The notes: generated by a model from the letters alone, not told the origin. Shown: positions 1 through 7,165, counted from the stretch's first letter. The stretch: 8,847 nucleotides of DNA from an uncultured Clostridia bacterium (GCA_946615495.1 CAMOHY010000080.1:1-8847); one strand, 5' to 3'. A program made the numbers and translations.

Positions 1-744
1 ATTGAACAGATTGGCCCCGATGATATTGCCCAGGGACAGGGCGCTGTGGCCCTTGATTAGGGCGGTGATGGCCGTCACCAGTTCGGGCAGGGAGGTGCCC
101 AGGGCCACCATGGTCAGGCCGATCACGCTGTCGGGCACGCCCAGGGCGGCGGCGATTTTGGTGCCGTTATCCACCAGCAGATTAGCGCCAAAGGCGATAG
201 CCGCGGCCCCCACCACCAGGAAAAGCAATTCCTGCCACAGGGGGCGTTCCTTGGCGGGCTCCTCCGCCTGCTCCGTCTCCACCGCTTCGGGGTTCTTTTT
301 CATCTGCAAAACCGTAACGATCATGTACGCCACGAACAGGCACAGGAACCCGATGCCCTGCCAGCGCGCAAAAGCGCCGGTGGTATAGGCGATCAGCGAA
401 TAGAGGATGGCCGCGCAAAAAAAGGCCAGCACCGGCAGGCGCAGCGTTTTTTTATTCACGCCGCCGGGGCGGATGGCCACCGTCAGCGCGGCGATCAGGC
501 TGGTATTGCAAATCACGGAGCCGATGGCATTGCCATAGGAAATGCCGCTGTTTTGCTGCATGGCGGCCTGGGCGGACACCATCACCTCCGGCAGCGTGGT
601 GCCGATGGACACCACCGTGGCGCCAATCAGCAATTCAGGCAGATGAAATCGGTGAGCCAGGCCCGTCGCCCCATCCACGAACCAGTCCCCGCCCTTGATG
701 AGCAGGATCAACCCCAAAATGAACAGCAATACCGGTACAAGCAT
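1..744 (-). CDS. Na+/Ca2+ exchanger-type calcium/sodium antiporter (CaCA family, YrbG-like), 3' end outside window
   Basis: The first 248 residues of an integral membrane cation antiporter are visible; the reading frame stays open to the left edge. Family members exchange cytoplasmic Ca2+ for external Na+ and are usually a little over 300 residues, so roughly the last quarter is missing. Both alpha-repeats that form the ion-binding site are present. Alpha-1 is GATVVSIGTTLPE (residues 41-53), followed by GNAIGSVICN (71-80). Alpha-2 is GLTMVALGTSLPELVTA (209-225), followed by GNIIGANLFN (239-248). The presumed ion-binding acidic residues are E53 and E221. Hydrophobic segments surround an acidic, charged loop (about 149-168), the usual cytoplasmic loop between the two halves. 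The ATG at 744 is fixed by an AGGAGG site just upstream. The gene has its own promoter and a terminator lies between it and the GH3 gene, so it looks like a separate unit for ion homeostasis. The family call is secure; the exact ion specificity is not. Confidence 0.93.
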   Translation of the reverse strand, partial: MLVPVLLFILGLILLIKGGDWFVDGATGLAHRFHLPELLIGATVVSIGTTLPEVMVSAQAAMQQNSGISYGNAIGSVICNTSLIAALTVAIRPGGVNKKTLRLPVLAFFCAAILYSLIAYTTGAFARWQGIGFLCLFVAYMIVTVLQMKKNPEAVETEQAEEPAKERPLWQELLFLVVGAAAIAFGANLLVDNGTKIAAALGVPDSVIGLTMVALGTSLPELVTAITALIKGHSALSLGNIIGANLFN

Positions 745-754
745 CGTTTTATTT

Positions 755-760
755 CCTCCT
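755..760 (-). promoter_or_regulatory. Ribosome binding site of the antiporter gene
   Basis: Read on the minus strand, AGGAGG lies 10 nt before the ATG at 744 in an A/T-rich leader (TAAAGGAGGAAATAAAACG). It is a near-perfect Shine-Dalgarno sequence and decides the start codon. Confidence 0.85.
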
Positions 761-768
761 TTATTTCC

Positions 769-800
769 GCGTCCCGGCAAACAAAAAGCGGCGGGAACGC
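769..800 (-). promoter_or_regulatory. Bulged hairpin in the antiporter 5' leader
   Basis: On the minus strand, GCGTTCCCG (800-792) can pair with CGGGACGC (776-769), giving eight base pairs with one bulged T. The loop is 15 nt and contains a T-rich stretch. It sits between the promoter and the ribosome binding site. No poly-T follows the second arm, so it is not a typical terminator. I recognise no known riboswitch; a leader element or chance are both possible. Confidence 0.35.
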
Positions 801-809
801 AGCATGGAT

Positions 810-838
810 ATGATAGCATGCCGCCCTCCCGCCGTCAA
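810..838 (-). promoter_or_regulatory. Sigma-70/SigA promoter for the antiporter gene
   Basis: On the minus strand, a -35 box TTGACG (838-833) is separated by 17 nt from a -10 box TATCAT (815-810). TGC directly precedes the -10 box, giving an extended -10. The -35 box matches the consensus in five of six bases and the -10 box in four of six. The predicted leader is about 60 nt and ends in the ribosome binding site of the antiporter gene. A small inverted repeat, GCATG-N10-CATGC (802-806 and 817-821), flanks the -10 box. Confidence 0.75.
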
Positions 839-873
839 GTGCTTTTGGGCCCTTCCATACGCTCCCGCGCCTG

Positions 874-890
874 AAAACCGCGTTACGCGG
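874..890 (-). terminator. Short intrinsic terminator after the GH3 gene
   Basis: Nine bases past the GH3 stop codon, the minus strand reads CCGCG-TAA-CGCGG followed by TTTTC. This is a five-pair all-GC stem with a tight three-base loop and a four-T run. The stem is short and the T-run modest, so termination may be partial. Its position between the GH3 stop and the antiporter promoter supports the call. Confidence 0.6.
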
Positions 891-899
891 ATGGAAATG

Positions 900-2072
900 T
901 CATTTCATCCCGTCCATCCATTGTTCCTTGAAGCGAAGCACCCGGTAAACGCTTTCGTTGATGCGCTCCTGGGAAATGCGCCCCTCCTCCACAGCGGAAA
1001 CGACGCCGTCAAAGGCCTCAAAATAGTCATAGGGCATGAGCAGCACATCCGCCCCCGCCTCGATGCACAGGATGCAGGCCTCGGAGGAGGTGTATTTTTC
1101 GGTGATGGCGCCCATGGACAGGGCGTCGGTGACGATGATGCCATCATAGCCCAATTCGCCCCGCAGCTTTTCGGTCAGCATGGTATAGGACATGGTGGAG
1201 GGTTCGTCGCTGCCGGTCACGCTGGGCGCGGCGATGTGGGCGGTCATAATCCACTCCGCTCCCGCGCCAATGCCCGCCCGGAAGGGAATCATTTCGCAGG
1301 CGCTGATCGCATCCCAGGTTTTCAGCGTTTCGGCGTAGCCGGTGTGGGTGTCGGTGGCGGTGTCGCCATGGCCGGGGAAGTGCTTCAGGCACCCCGCTAT
1401 TCCCGCGTCCCGCAGGCCCTCCACCACGTTTACCACCATCTGGGCGGCCACCTCCGGGTCGTCCCCAAAGGCCCGGTCGCCGATAACGGGATTAAGGGGA
1501 TTGGTGTTCACATCGGCCACAGGCGCAAAGTCCACGTCCAAGCCGTAGGCCTTCAAATAGCCGCCGATGGCGCGGCCCGCCTCGTAGGCCCGCGCCGGGT
1601 CCCCCGCCGCGGCAATTTTCCCCATGGGCTCAAATTGGGGCACGCCAAAGCCCACGGGATGGTTGGCGATCCGGGCGATGCGCCCGCCCTCCTCGTCGAT
1701 GCCCAGCACGGGCCGGATTCCGCCCATGCCGTGCAGGGCACGGGTAAAGGCAAGCAATTGATTGGGCGCGGTAATGTTTTTGCGGAACAGGGCAAAGCCG
1801 CCGCAGGGATATTGAGCGTACACTTCCTTCATTTCATCGGTCACCTTGGTGGTGCCGATAATGGAATTATCGCCCAATTCCGCCGGAGAAAACCGGCCCT
1901 CCAGCGCGTCAGGACGAATCATGAACAGTTGCCCCACCTTTTCCCGAAGCGTCATGGATTCAAGCTTTTCCATCATTCCATCCTCCTCTGCCTGAGCGCC
2001 AGGCACTATGGCAAGGCAGCAGGCCAGCAGCGCCGCGGCCAGGCCCTTTCCCATCCTGCGAATCGCTTTCAT
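900..2072 (-). CDS. nagZ: Secreted family 3 glycoside hydrolase, beta-N-acetylhexosaminidase (NagZ-like)
   Basis: A 390-residue GH3 enzyme expected to release terminal beta-linked N-acetylglucosamine, typically from peptidoglycan fragments. The N-terminus is a signal peptide: basic MKAIRRMGKG, a hydrophobic core (11-23) and a likely signal peptidase I site after AQA (26-28). Two adjacent cysteines (18-19) weakly resemble a lipobox, but the hydrophobic core continues past them. The mature protein is a single (beta/alpha)8 domain, with GIDEEGGR (124-131), NPVIGDRAFG (194-203) and the NagZ signature KHFPGHGDTATDTH (230-243). That signature holds the Asp-His acid/base dyad (D241, H243). The predicted nucleophile is D316 in IIVTDALSM. 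The extra C-terminal domain of some Gram-positive homologues is absent. The start at 2072 is supported by GGAGGT 8 nt upstream. It has its own promoter and a terminator, so it is probably transcribed apart from the pectin genes. Substrate is inferred from the family signature. Confidence 0.92.
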   Translation of the reverse strand: MKAIRRMGKGLAAALLACCLAIVPGAQAEEDGMMEKLESMTLREKVGQLFMIRPDALEGRFSPAELGDNSIIGTTKVTDEMKEVYAQYPCGGFALFRKNITAPNQLLAFTRALHGMGGIRPVLGIDEEGGRIARIANHPVGFGVPQFEPMGKIAAAGDPARAYEAGRAIGGYLKAYGLDVDFAPVADVNTNPLNPVIGDRAFGDDPEVAAQMVVNVVEGLRDAGIAGCLKHFPGHGDTATDTHTGYAETLKTWDAISACEMIPFRAGIGAGAEWIMTAHIAAPSVTGSDEPSTMSYTMLTEKLRGELGYDGIIVTDALSMGAITEKYTSSEACILCIEAGADVLLMPYDYFEAFDGVVSAVEEGRISQERINESVYRVLRFKEQWMDGMK

Positions 2073-2109
2073 GGCACGTGACCTCCACTTTCCATCCTAA
2101 AATATCCGC

Positions 2110-2135
2110 CCCTTCAGTATATCACAATTGAAGGG
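2110..2135 (-). repeat. Perfect 7-bp inverted repeat overlapping the GH3 promoter -10 box
   Basis: CCCTTCA (2110-2116) and TGAAGGG (2129-2135) are perfect inverted copies separated by 12 nt. The spacer contains most of the -10 box and the extended TG. This placement suits a repressor operator. As RNA from the GH2 transcript it would form a moderately stable hairpin, but the T-rich stretch after it begins several bases later, making it a poor terminator. Confidence 0.45.
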
Positions 2136-2144
2136 AAATTTCAC
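2116..2144 (-). promoter_or_regulatory. Extended -10 promoter for the GH3 gene
   Basis: On the minus strand, TGATATACT (2124-2116) is an extended -10 element with -10 box TATACT. A weaker -35 box, GTGAAA, lies 17 nt upstream (2144-2139) and overlaps the stop codon of the GH2 gene. The GH3 start codon is about 44 nt downstream of the -10 box. This supports transcription of GH3 independent of the pectin operon, though read-through is not excluded. Confidence 0.65.
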
Positions 2145-5100
2145 ACCGTAATTCGCAGCGCGCCGATTTTTTCGTCAAACTGCGCCGCCGCGCCCTCCAC
2201 ATACGGCGCGATGGCGTTTACCTCCATCACCAGCACGCCCTCCTGGGTTACGTAGGGCTGGCCGTCCATCAGGTTTTCCTGGCCGTCCACCAATAGGTGC
2301 GTCGCCCCAACCTGAGCAATCACCCTGTGCCCGCCGGAAAGCAGCGTGAGGGTCCCCTCCGCCGCGTTCCAGGAAAAATCCATTCGTTCCGGAACAATGG
2401 ATTTCATCCGCTCCAGAATGCACAGCACATTGCCCCACACGCTGCCGTTTTTATTCACGGCCCGAACGCCCCGAAAATCCGGTTCCTGACCGTTAACCAT
2501 GATTTTGCAATAGTTTTCCTTTTCCGGCACATACTTCTTTTTGTCCGCCGCGGGAATGGGCGCAATGAAATCCTGGGCGGCGGAAAAGCAGGGCAGGGCG
2601 CGGGCGGCATACAGCCCCGCCGGGGATTGAACCGTTAAAGGCTCATTGCACGCGGGAACGGACTCGATTTTTGTTTCCGCCTGGGGAACGCCCGCCATCC
2701 GCGCCGTCAAGCGGATAAGGCCCGGCTTGCTGCCCGCCCGGATGAGCACCCGGTTGACGCCGCATTCGGCAAACACGAAGGGCTGATGAATCACGTTGTC
2801 GCTGCGGCCGTTGCCGTTAAAACGGCCGCTGTTGTAGCCGCCCAGCAGCACGGCGTCCCCGGACAGGGAAAAATCAATTCTTTCATCGCACAGGGGACAA
2901 ACGCGGCCCGCGGCGTCCACCGCCTGGATATCCACAAAGGCCAAATCCGCGCCGTCGGCGCGCAGCCCGCCGGGGGCGGTGCGGGGAGAAAGAAGCAGCC
3001 GGGCGGGCGGCCCCGCCGTCTCCAGCCGGTCACGGCACGCCAGCGCGCCGGCGTAATCGTACCCCAGGGCCTCCAAAACGCCGGATTTTGTCACGTCGAT
3101 ATCGGGGAAAGCGAAAATGAACGTGTTTTCCGGCTGATCGCAGCTGCCCGCCAGCTTTCCGTTCACGTACAATTCCACGCGGGCCACGGCGTAGCTGCCC
3201 ACGCAGTACACCGTTTTATGCTCAGGGTCCCGCACGGCCCATTCGCCGGTTTCCTCCCAATAGTTCCCGTTGAACCGCTTGAGGGGATAGCGGTAATTGC
3301 CGCCCGCCAAAGGCGGATAATTGAAGTGGCCCAGCAGCTTTACCTGCGGCAAGGCGTTCTGCATGGTTTGAAAGACCCCAAAGCTTTGCTTTTTCACCCG
3401 GACAGCGTCCACCCGGCCGCTCATGCGCCCGTTTTCGCTGAAGCTTTGGCGGCCATGCTGGGCCGAATCCGTCCAGCACAGGGCGGCGGCGGCGCTGTAA
3501 TAATTCTTGCCCGACCCGCCGCCCATGCGGTCATGGAAGAATTCGGCGTAGCCCTGGGCGTTGGCGCGGGCCAGGTCCTCGCTGGTCAAATCGTAAAAAT
3601 CCCGGCCCTTTTGCTTTTTTCCGCCCTTGCCCAGCCACTTGTTCCGGTAATCGAAATCCGGCGGGGAAAAATCGTCCCAAACGCGGCGGGGCGCTTCCTC
3701 GCGGGAATACTCCGTTTCGGTAATGGGGCCGTGAAGAGAAAGAAAGCGGCCCGCGTGACGGTTGAGCATGGTGCCCACGTATTCGCTCTCCAGAAGCACA
3801 TCCTCTGTGTTGATGGTGCGGCAGCCCATGAAGCGCCCGCCCTTGGGGTCCAGCGCCGCCTTGAGCAGGCGCATTTCCCGCATATGGGCGGCGGAAATGG
3901 AATTGTTGCCCGCCTCCCAGAAAAGGATGGAGGGATGATTGCGGAAAGCGATGATGATATTGCGCATCAGCTCCACCCGCTGGTCCCATTGGCGGCCAAA
4001 GTTTTCCCGTTCCTTGTCGCCCGCGGGCTGGGTGCACACCACGCCCTGGCGGTCAAAGGCCCGAAGGTCCGCCTTCTGCCCCGCCACGTGCATCCAGCGC
4101 ACATGGTTGGCGTTGCTTTCCCGAATCCAGGCCGCGTCCTGGTCATGCAGCCACTGGGGCACGATGCCGCTGGCCGCCCATTCGTTGGCGGCGCGCTGGG
4201 CGTAGCCCCGCAGCCAAACGGGCTGGCCGTTGATGAGAACGCCCCGGTCCGCATCGTAATCCACCTGGCGGAAGCCCGTTTCGATGGTTTCTTCGTCCAC
4301 CGTTTCCCCATCCGCCTCCAGCTGGACGAAAACCCGGTACAGCGCCGGATTGGAGGGCGACCAGAAGCGAAGGCCCTCCGCCCGGCCTAAGGCGCACAGC
4401 GCGCTCACGCACGCGGAATCCACCACAGTCGGCGCCGCTTCTTCCTCCGAAACTGGCACGTAATGGCTGGTTTGGTCATCCCAGCGGTAGGCGTCCTCCG
4501 GGGTGAGGGTCAGCCGCCAGGGCTGGGCCGCAAGCTGCGCCGCATGGCTGGGAATTTCCGTTTCTTTGGAGGAGAACGACGCCGCTTCCCGGCCCTCCAG
4601 GTCCCTGACCGTTACGCGCAGGCGGCAGCGCACGGGGTGAGACCGCAGATTGCGCACCTCCGCCTCCACGTGCACACAGGCGGAGCGCTTTTCCAAATCA
4701 AAGTCCGATGCGTACACGTATGTGCCCTTGGTCTGCAAATTGGCATACAGGGGCAGCGTCAGATAAACATCTTTCTTAAAATGCAGCTTCACCGGCTGGG
4801 ACAGCCCGCCCAGGGTGGGGTTAAAATCGTTGCAGTTCCAAAAAAAGCCCACCCCCGCCCGGTCCGCGGGCACCTGTTCATCCTGACTGAGCAGGTAGGA
4901 GCCGGGCGAAACGCCGGGCTTATTGGGCGTTTCCGCAATGCAGAAGGGGATATTGCGGGTGCTGGTGTTGTCCGTCGCCACGGCGATGAGGTTTTCCCCA
5001 TCGGGCCGCAGGAAGGGGGTCAATTCAAAGCCGAAGGGCCCTACTCCCGCCTCGTAATACCCGGCCAATTGGCCGTTTACATACAGATAGCAGGTTTGCC

Positions 5101-5404
5101 TTACGCCCTCAAATTCCAAAAACACCCTGTCGCCCCGATGCTCCGGGGGAACGGCCAGGGTGTTCCGGTAAAAGGCGGCGGTGCGGGTTTGGCCGCTGCC
5201 CCCATCCTCAATGGGCACGGAAAACAGCTCCGCGTCATTGAAGGTGTGGGGCAGCGTCACCCGCTCCCAGCCCTGTTCCTGATAATCGGTTTCATACATG
5301 AAGCGGCCTTTTTCGTCCCGGTGCTTTTTCAGCGCTTCCGCCATGGGAAAGGCATCCGCCCGCTTGAAGCGCCAGCCATGATGAAAATAATACGCGTTCT
5401 GCAT
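2141..5404 (-). CDS. Family 2 glycoside hydrolase with C-terminal copper-amine-oxidase-N-like domain; atypical acid/base site
   Basis: A 1087-residue GH2 protein, a group of exo-acting retaining glycosidases (beta-galactosidases, beta-glucuronidases and relatives). In order it shows an N-terminal jelly-roll sugar-binding domain (about 1-210, with LPHTFND at 51-57 and TCYLYVNGQLAGYY at 104-117) and an immunoglobulin-like domain (about 211-380). The TIM barrel begins near GVLINGQPVWLRGY (388-401). Further beta-sandwich domains follow (about 725-930), then a C-terminal region (about 967-1087) resembling a copper-amine-oxidase N-terminal/stalk repeat. Usual GH2 enzymes have Gly-Asn-Glu at the acid/base; here FWEAGNNS (495-502) puts N501 there. 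The nucleophile is probably E565 in ITETEYS. No signal peptide is seen, so it is predicted cytoplasmic. The start at 5404 follows AAAGGAGAG, which overlaps the stop of the esterase gene, indicating co-transcription. Substrate is unknown; a beta-linked pectin side-chain or backbone sugar is inferred from context. Confidence 0.85.
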   Translation of the reverse strand: MQNAYYFHHGWRFKRADAFPMAEALKKHRDEKGRFMYETDYQEQGWERVTLPHTFNDAELFSVPIEDGGSGQTRTAAFYRNTLAVPPEHRGDRVFLEFEGVRQTCYLYVNGQLAGYYEAGVGPFGFELTPFLRPDGENLIAVATDNTSTRNIPFCIAETPNKPGVSPGSYLLSQDEQVPADRAGVGFFWNCNDFNPTLGGLSQPVKLHFKKDVYLTLPLYANLQTKGTYVYASDFDLEKRSACVHVEAEVRNLRSHPVRCRLRVTVRDLEGREAASFSSKETEIPSHAAQLAAQPWRLTLTPEDAYRWDDQTSHYVPVSEEEAAPTVVDSACVSALCALGRAEGLRFWSPSNPALYRVFVQLEADGETVDEETIETGFRQVDYDADRGVLINGQPVWLRGYAQRAANEWAASGIVPQWLHDQDAAWIRESNANHVRWMHVAGQKADLRAFDRQGVVCTQPAGDKERENFGRQWDQRVELMRNIIIAFRNHPSILFWEAGNNSISAAHMREMRLLKAALDPKGGRFMGCRTINTEDVLLESEYVGTMLNRHAGRFLSLHGPITETEYSREEAPRRVWDDFSPPDFDYRNKWLGKGGKKQKGRDFYDLTSEDLARANAQGYAEFFHDRMGGGSGKNYYSAAAALCWTDSAQHGRQSFSENGRMSGRVDAVRVKKQSFGVFQTMQNALPQVKLLGHFNYPPLAGGNYRYPLKRFNGNYWEETGEWAVRDPEHKTVYCVGSYAVARVELYVNGKLAGSCDQPENTFIFAFPDIDVTKSGVLEALGYDYAGALACRDRLETAGPPARLLLSPRTAPGGLRADGADLAFVDIQAVDAAGRVCPLCDERIDFSLSGDAVLLGGYNSGRFNGNGRSDNVIHQPFVFAECGVNRVLIRAGSKPGLIRLTARMAGVPQAETKIESVPACNEPLTVQSPAGLYAARALPCFSAAQDFIAPIPAADKKKYVPEKENYCKIMVNGQEPDFRGVRAVNKNGSVWGNVLCILERMKSIVPERMDFSWNAAEGTLTLLSGGHRVIAQVGATHLLVDGQENLMDGQPYVTQEGVLVMEVNAIAPYVEGAAAQFDEKIGALRITV

Positions 5405-5411
5405 GAAACCG

Positions 5412-5420
5412 CTCTCCTTT
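5412..5420 (-). promoter_or_regulatory. Ribosome binding site of the GH2 gene
   Basis: AAAGGAGAG on the minus strand lies 7 nt before the GH2 ATG and shares its first base with the TAA stop of the esterase gene. It fixes the start and suggests translation continues from the upstream gene. Confidence 0.75.
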
Positions 5421-6085
5421 TATTCATCCTTCAGGTACGCCGCGCACACGGGAATCTGCCGCATTTCCGCCGCCACCAGCCCGGCGATTATCTTGGCCCC
5501 GCAGGCGTTGAAATGGGTTTTATCGTCGTGGCCTTGAGGAAAATCCGGGTTTTCGCCGGGAGTTAGGCGCACGAACAATTCCGCCGTTTTTTCCGGCCCC
5601 AGCCGCAGGTACAGCGCCCGGCTGTCCTTTTTCAAATCGCACAGCGGAATATTTTTCTCCGCCGCCAGCGCGCGCACGGCCTGGGGATATTCCCCGTGGG
5701 TATACATCAGGCTGCCCGGCTCGGAAAAAAAGCGCCGGGCCACGGGCGTGAGCAAAACGGGCTGGGCCCCATGCTCCAGGGCGATGGCGCAATACCGCCA
5801 AAGGTTTTCCGGATAGGTGGAATTGGGGTCCGTGTGGCGTTCTTCGTCGTCCTTTTCATCGTTGTGGCCAAATTGGATGAGCAGCAAATCGCCGGGCCGC
5901 ATACCCTGCTCCACGGGCTTGAACAGGCCTTCGTCCCAAAAGCTTTTGGTGCTCCGCCCGCTGAGCGCATGGTTTTTGACCGTTACATTTTCCTTCACAA
6001 ATTCGGGCAGCGCCCAGCCCCAGCCCCGAAACGGCGGCTTATTGTCCTCCACCGTGGAATCGCCGATGATCCAAATAACGGACAT
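5420..6085 (-). CDS. SGNH/GDSL esterase, rhamnogalacturonan acetylesterase type (CE12, YesT/RhgT-like)
   Basis: A 221-residue SGNH hydrolase predicted to remove acetyl groups from galacturonic acid residues of rhamnogalacturonan fragments. All four blocks are visible: IGDSTVED with nucleophile S10; NHALSGRSTKSF (38-49) with the oxyanion Gly G43; LIQFGHND (69-76) with oxyanion N75; and DDKTHFN (187-193) with catalytic D188 and H191. The GDSTV start and the GHND block are typical of the rhamnogalacturonan acetylesterase branch, and the length suits the compact bacterial members. There is no signal peptide, so it should act inside the cell on imported oligosaccharides. The start lies 6 nt past the stop of the PL22 gene; the nearest GGAAGGA is 13 nt from the ATG, longer than usual, so translational coupling is likely. 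Activity on another acetylated pectic sugar is possible. Confidence 0.87.
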   Translation of the reverse strand: MSVIWIIGDSTVEDNKPPFRGWGWALPEFVKENVTVKNHALSGRSTKSFWDEGLFKPVEQGMRPGDLLLIQFGHNDEKDDEERHTDPNSTYPENLWRYCAIALEHGAQPVLLTPVARRFFSEPGSLMYTHGEYPQAVRALAAEKNIPLCDLKKDSRALYLRLGPEKTAELFVRLTPGENPDFPQGHDDKTHFNACGAKIIAGLVAAEMRQIPVCAAYLKDE

Positions 6086-6091
6086 TGCTTT

Positions 6092-7153
6092 TTACCAATC
6101 CTTCCATACTTGTTCAAGATCGATCACGCACACCTGGGCCAAACCGTTTTCGTCGGGGTTGGAGAACAGGATTTTGTCGCCCCGCCGGTTGAAGGAGGGG
6201 TGCTGGTGGTCCGCCCCGGTTTTGCAGCTGCCAGTTGTGGCAATCAGCTTCGCTTTTTTCGTGGCGCGCTCAATGAGCACCACGCCCTCCTGAATTTTGG
6301 CGCCCAGATAGCTGATGCGGTCCGCGCAGAGCCACTTTCCATCCCGGCTCAGGCAGGGATGCAGCAATTGGGTGCTGCTGGCGGCTACGTCGAAATGGCG
6401 TCCGTCCTTATCGCCGATGATAATATTGCCGGTGTGAATCTCCCCTTTTCCGCCGTCCACGAACCCGGCGGGGCTCAGCTTCATCATGGCCATTTCGCTG
6501 CCGTCCGCCGCCCACACCTCGTGGGTAATCCACTCGTTGGGATGCTCCACATAATAAGGCCGCACATAGCGCTCCTTCACGTCAAACATCCAGGTGCGCT
6601 GGAAGGCGTCGCCCTCCGTTTCGTGAATGTAAAAGATCAAATCCTCATCCGTGGGGCAGATTTGGGCGTGGCCCAGCCGGTAATCGGTGCGGTAAACCAC
6701 CTCCGCCTCCCTGCCGGGGTCCAGAATCACCAGGGCGTAAAGCTTATTGGCCAAATGATAGCTGCACGCCACGCGGCCGGTGTTGGCCGCGGTCAAATGC
6801 CCGGTAATCTGCCCGCCCTTGGGCAAGTCGCCCAGCTTGGTCATTTCGCAGGTGTCCAGGTCCACGGCGTACACCTCGGTTTCATTTTTGCAGGTGTAGC
6901 CGATGTTCTTTTCCCGGTCGGTGGCAAAGCCGCGGAAGGTGTCGTCCGTCACGCGCGCGATCTCCCCCGTTTCCACGTCCGCCCGGCAGCAGCCGCCGTT
7001 TAGGTCGCCGGGCACGGAATCCTTATGGAAGAAAAAATAGCGGTCATCCACGGAAAAGTTTTCACAGGTAAAATACAGCTTGCTGTTGCGTTCGGGCCCC
7101 TCGGTGTAGCGCCTCACCGCATAGCCCGTCACAGGATCACGATAAATTTTCAT
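6092..7153 (-). CDS. Oligogalacturonate lyase-like beta-propeller protein (PL22 family)
   Basis: A 353-residue predicted seven-bladed beta-propeller, slightly shorter than characterised oligogalacturonate lyases (about 390). Those are cytoplasmic enzymes that cleave short, often unsaturated galacturonides by beta-elimination, giving 4-deoxy-5-keto-uronate units. Family-like landmarks are LGHAQICPTDEDLIFYIHE (160-178), QRTW with R186, WITHEVW (208-214) with H211 as the likely catalytic base, LLHPCLSRDGKW (263-274) with H265, and DHQHPSF (315-321) with H316 and H318. H265, H316 and H318 fit the Mn2+-binding histidines described for PL22. The Gln I would expect three residues before the first His of the HxH pair appears to be Gly313. 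No signal peptide is present. A GGAGG site lies 7 nt before the ATG, and the deacetylase gene ends 15 nt upstream. It could be a divergent propeller lyase with another uronide substrate; family assignment comes from motif memory, not a search. Confidence 0.75.
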   Translation of the reverse strand: MKIYRDPVTGYAVRRYTEGPERNSKLYFTCENFSVDDRYFFFHKDSVPGDLNGGCCRADVETGEIARVTDDTFRGFATDREKNIGYTCKNETEVYAVDLDTCEMTKLGDLPKGGQITGHLTAANTGRVACSYHLANKLYALVILDPGREAEVVYRTDYRLGHAQICPTDEDLIFYIHETEGDAFQRTWMFDVKERYVRPYYVEHPNEWITHEVWAADGSEMAMMKLSPAGFVDGGKGEIHTGNIIIGDKDGRHFDVAASSTQLLHPCLSRDGKWLCADRISYLGAKIQEGVVLIERATKKAKLIATTGSCKTGADHQHPSFNRRGDKILFSNPDENGLAQVCVIDLEQVWKDW

Positions 7154-7160
7154 GGTTTTT

Positions 7161-7165
7161 CCTCC
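7161..7165 (-). promoter_or_regulatory. Ribosome binding site of the PL22-like gene
   Basis: GGAGG on the minus strand lies 7 nt before the ATG at 7153, in the 15-nt gap after the deacetylase stop codon. It supports both the start and operon structure. Confidence 0.75.

Noticed and set aside
1..744. Functional link between the Ca2+ antiporter and pectin breakdown, since pectin binds calcium
   Set aside because: The gene has its own strong promoter, is separated by a terminator and the GH3 gene, and such antiporters are common housekeeping proteins. Adjacency alone is not support.
900..2072. GH3 enzyme as part of the pectin pathway
   Set aside because: The KHFPGHGDTATDTH signature is that of N-acetylhexosaminidases. 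The protein is exported and has a separate promoter, unlike the cytoplasmic pectin enzymes.
804..2081. Plus-strand open frame of 425 codons covering the whole GH3 gene
   Set aside because: It mirrors the GH3 coding strand, shows no family motif, and its start lies over the antiporter promoter. It is a compositional shadow.
2786..4390. Long plus-strand open frame of 534 codons opposite the GH2 gene
   Set aside because: It is antisense to a clearly recognisable GH2 enzyme. The translation is rich in Ala, Gly, His, Val and Arg without domain motifs, as expected of the reverse of a GC-rich gene.
5696..7003. Plus-strand open frame of 435 codons spanning the esterase and PL22-like genes
   Set aside because: It crosses two recognised genes on the opposite strand, has no motif, and has no convincing ribosome binding site.
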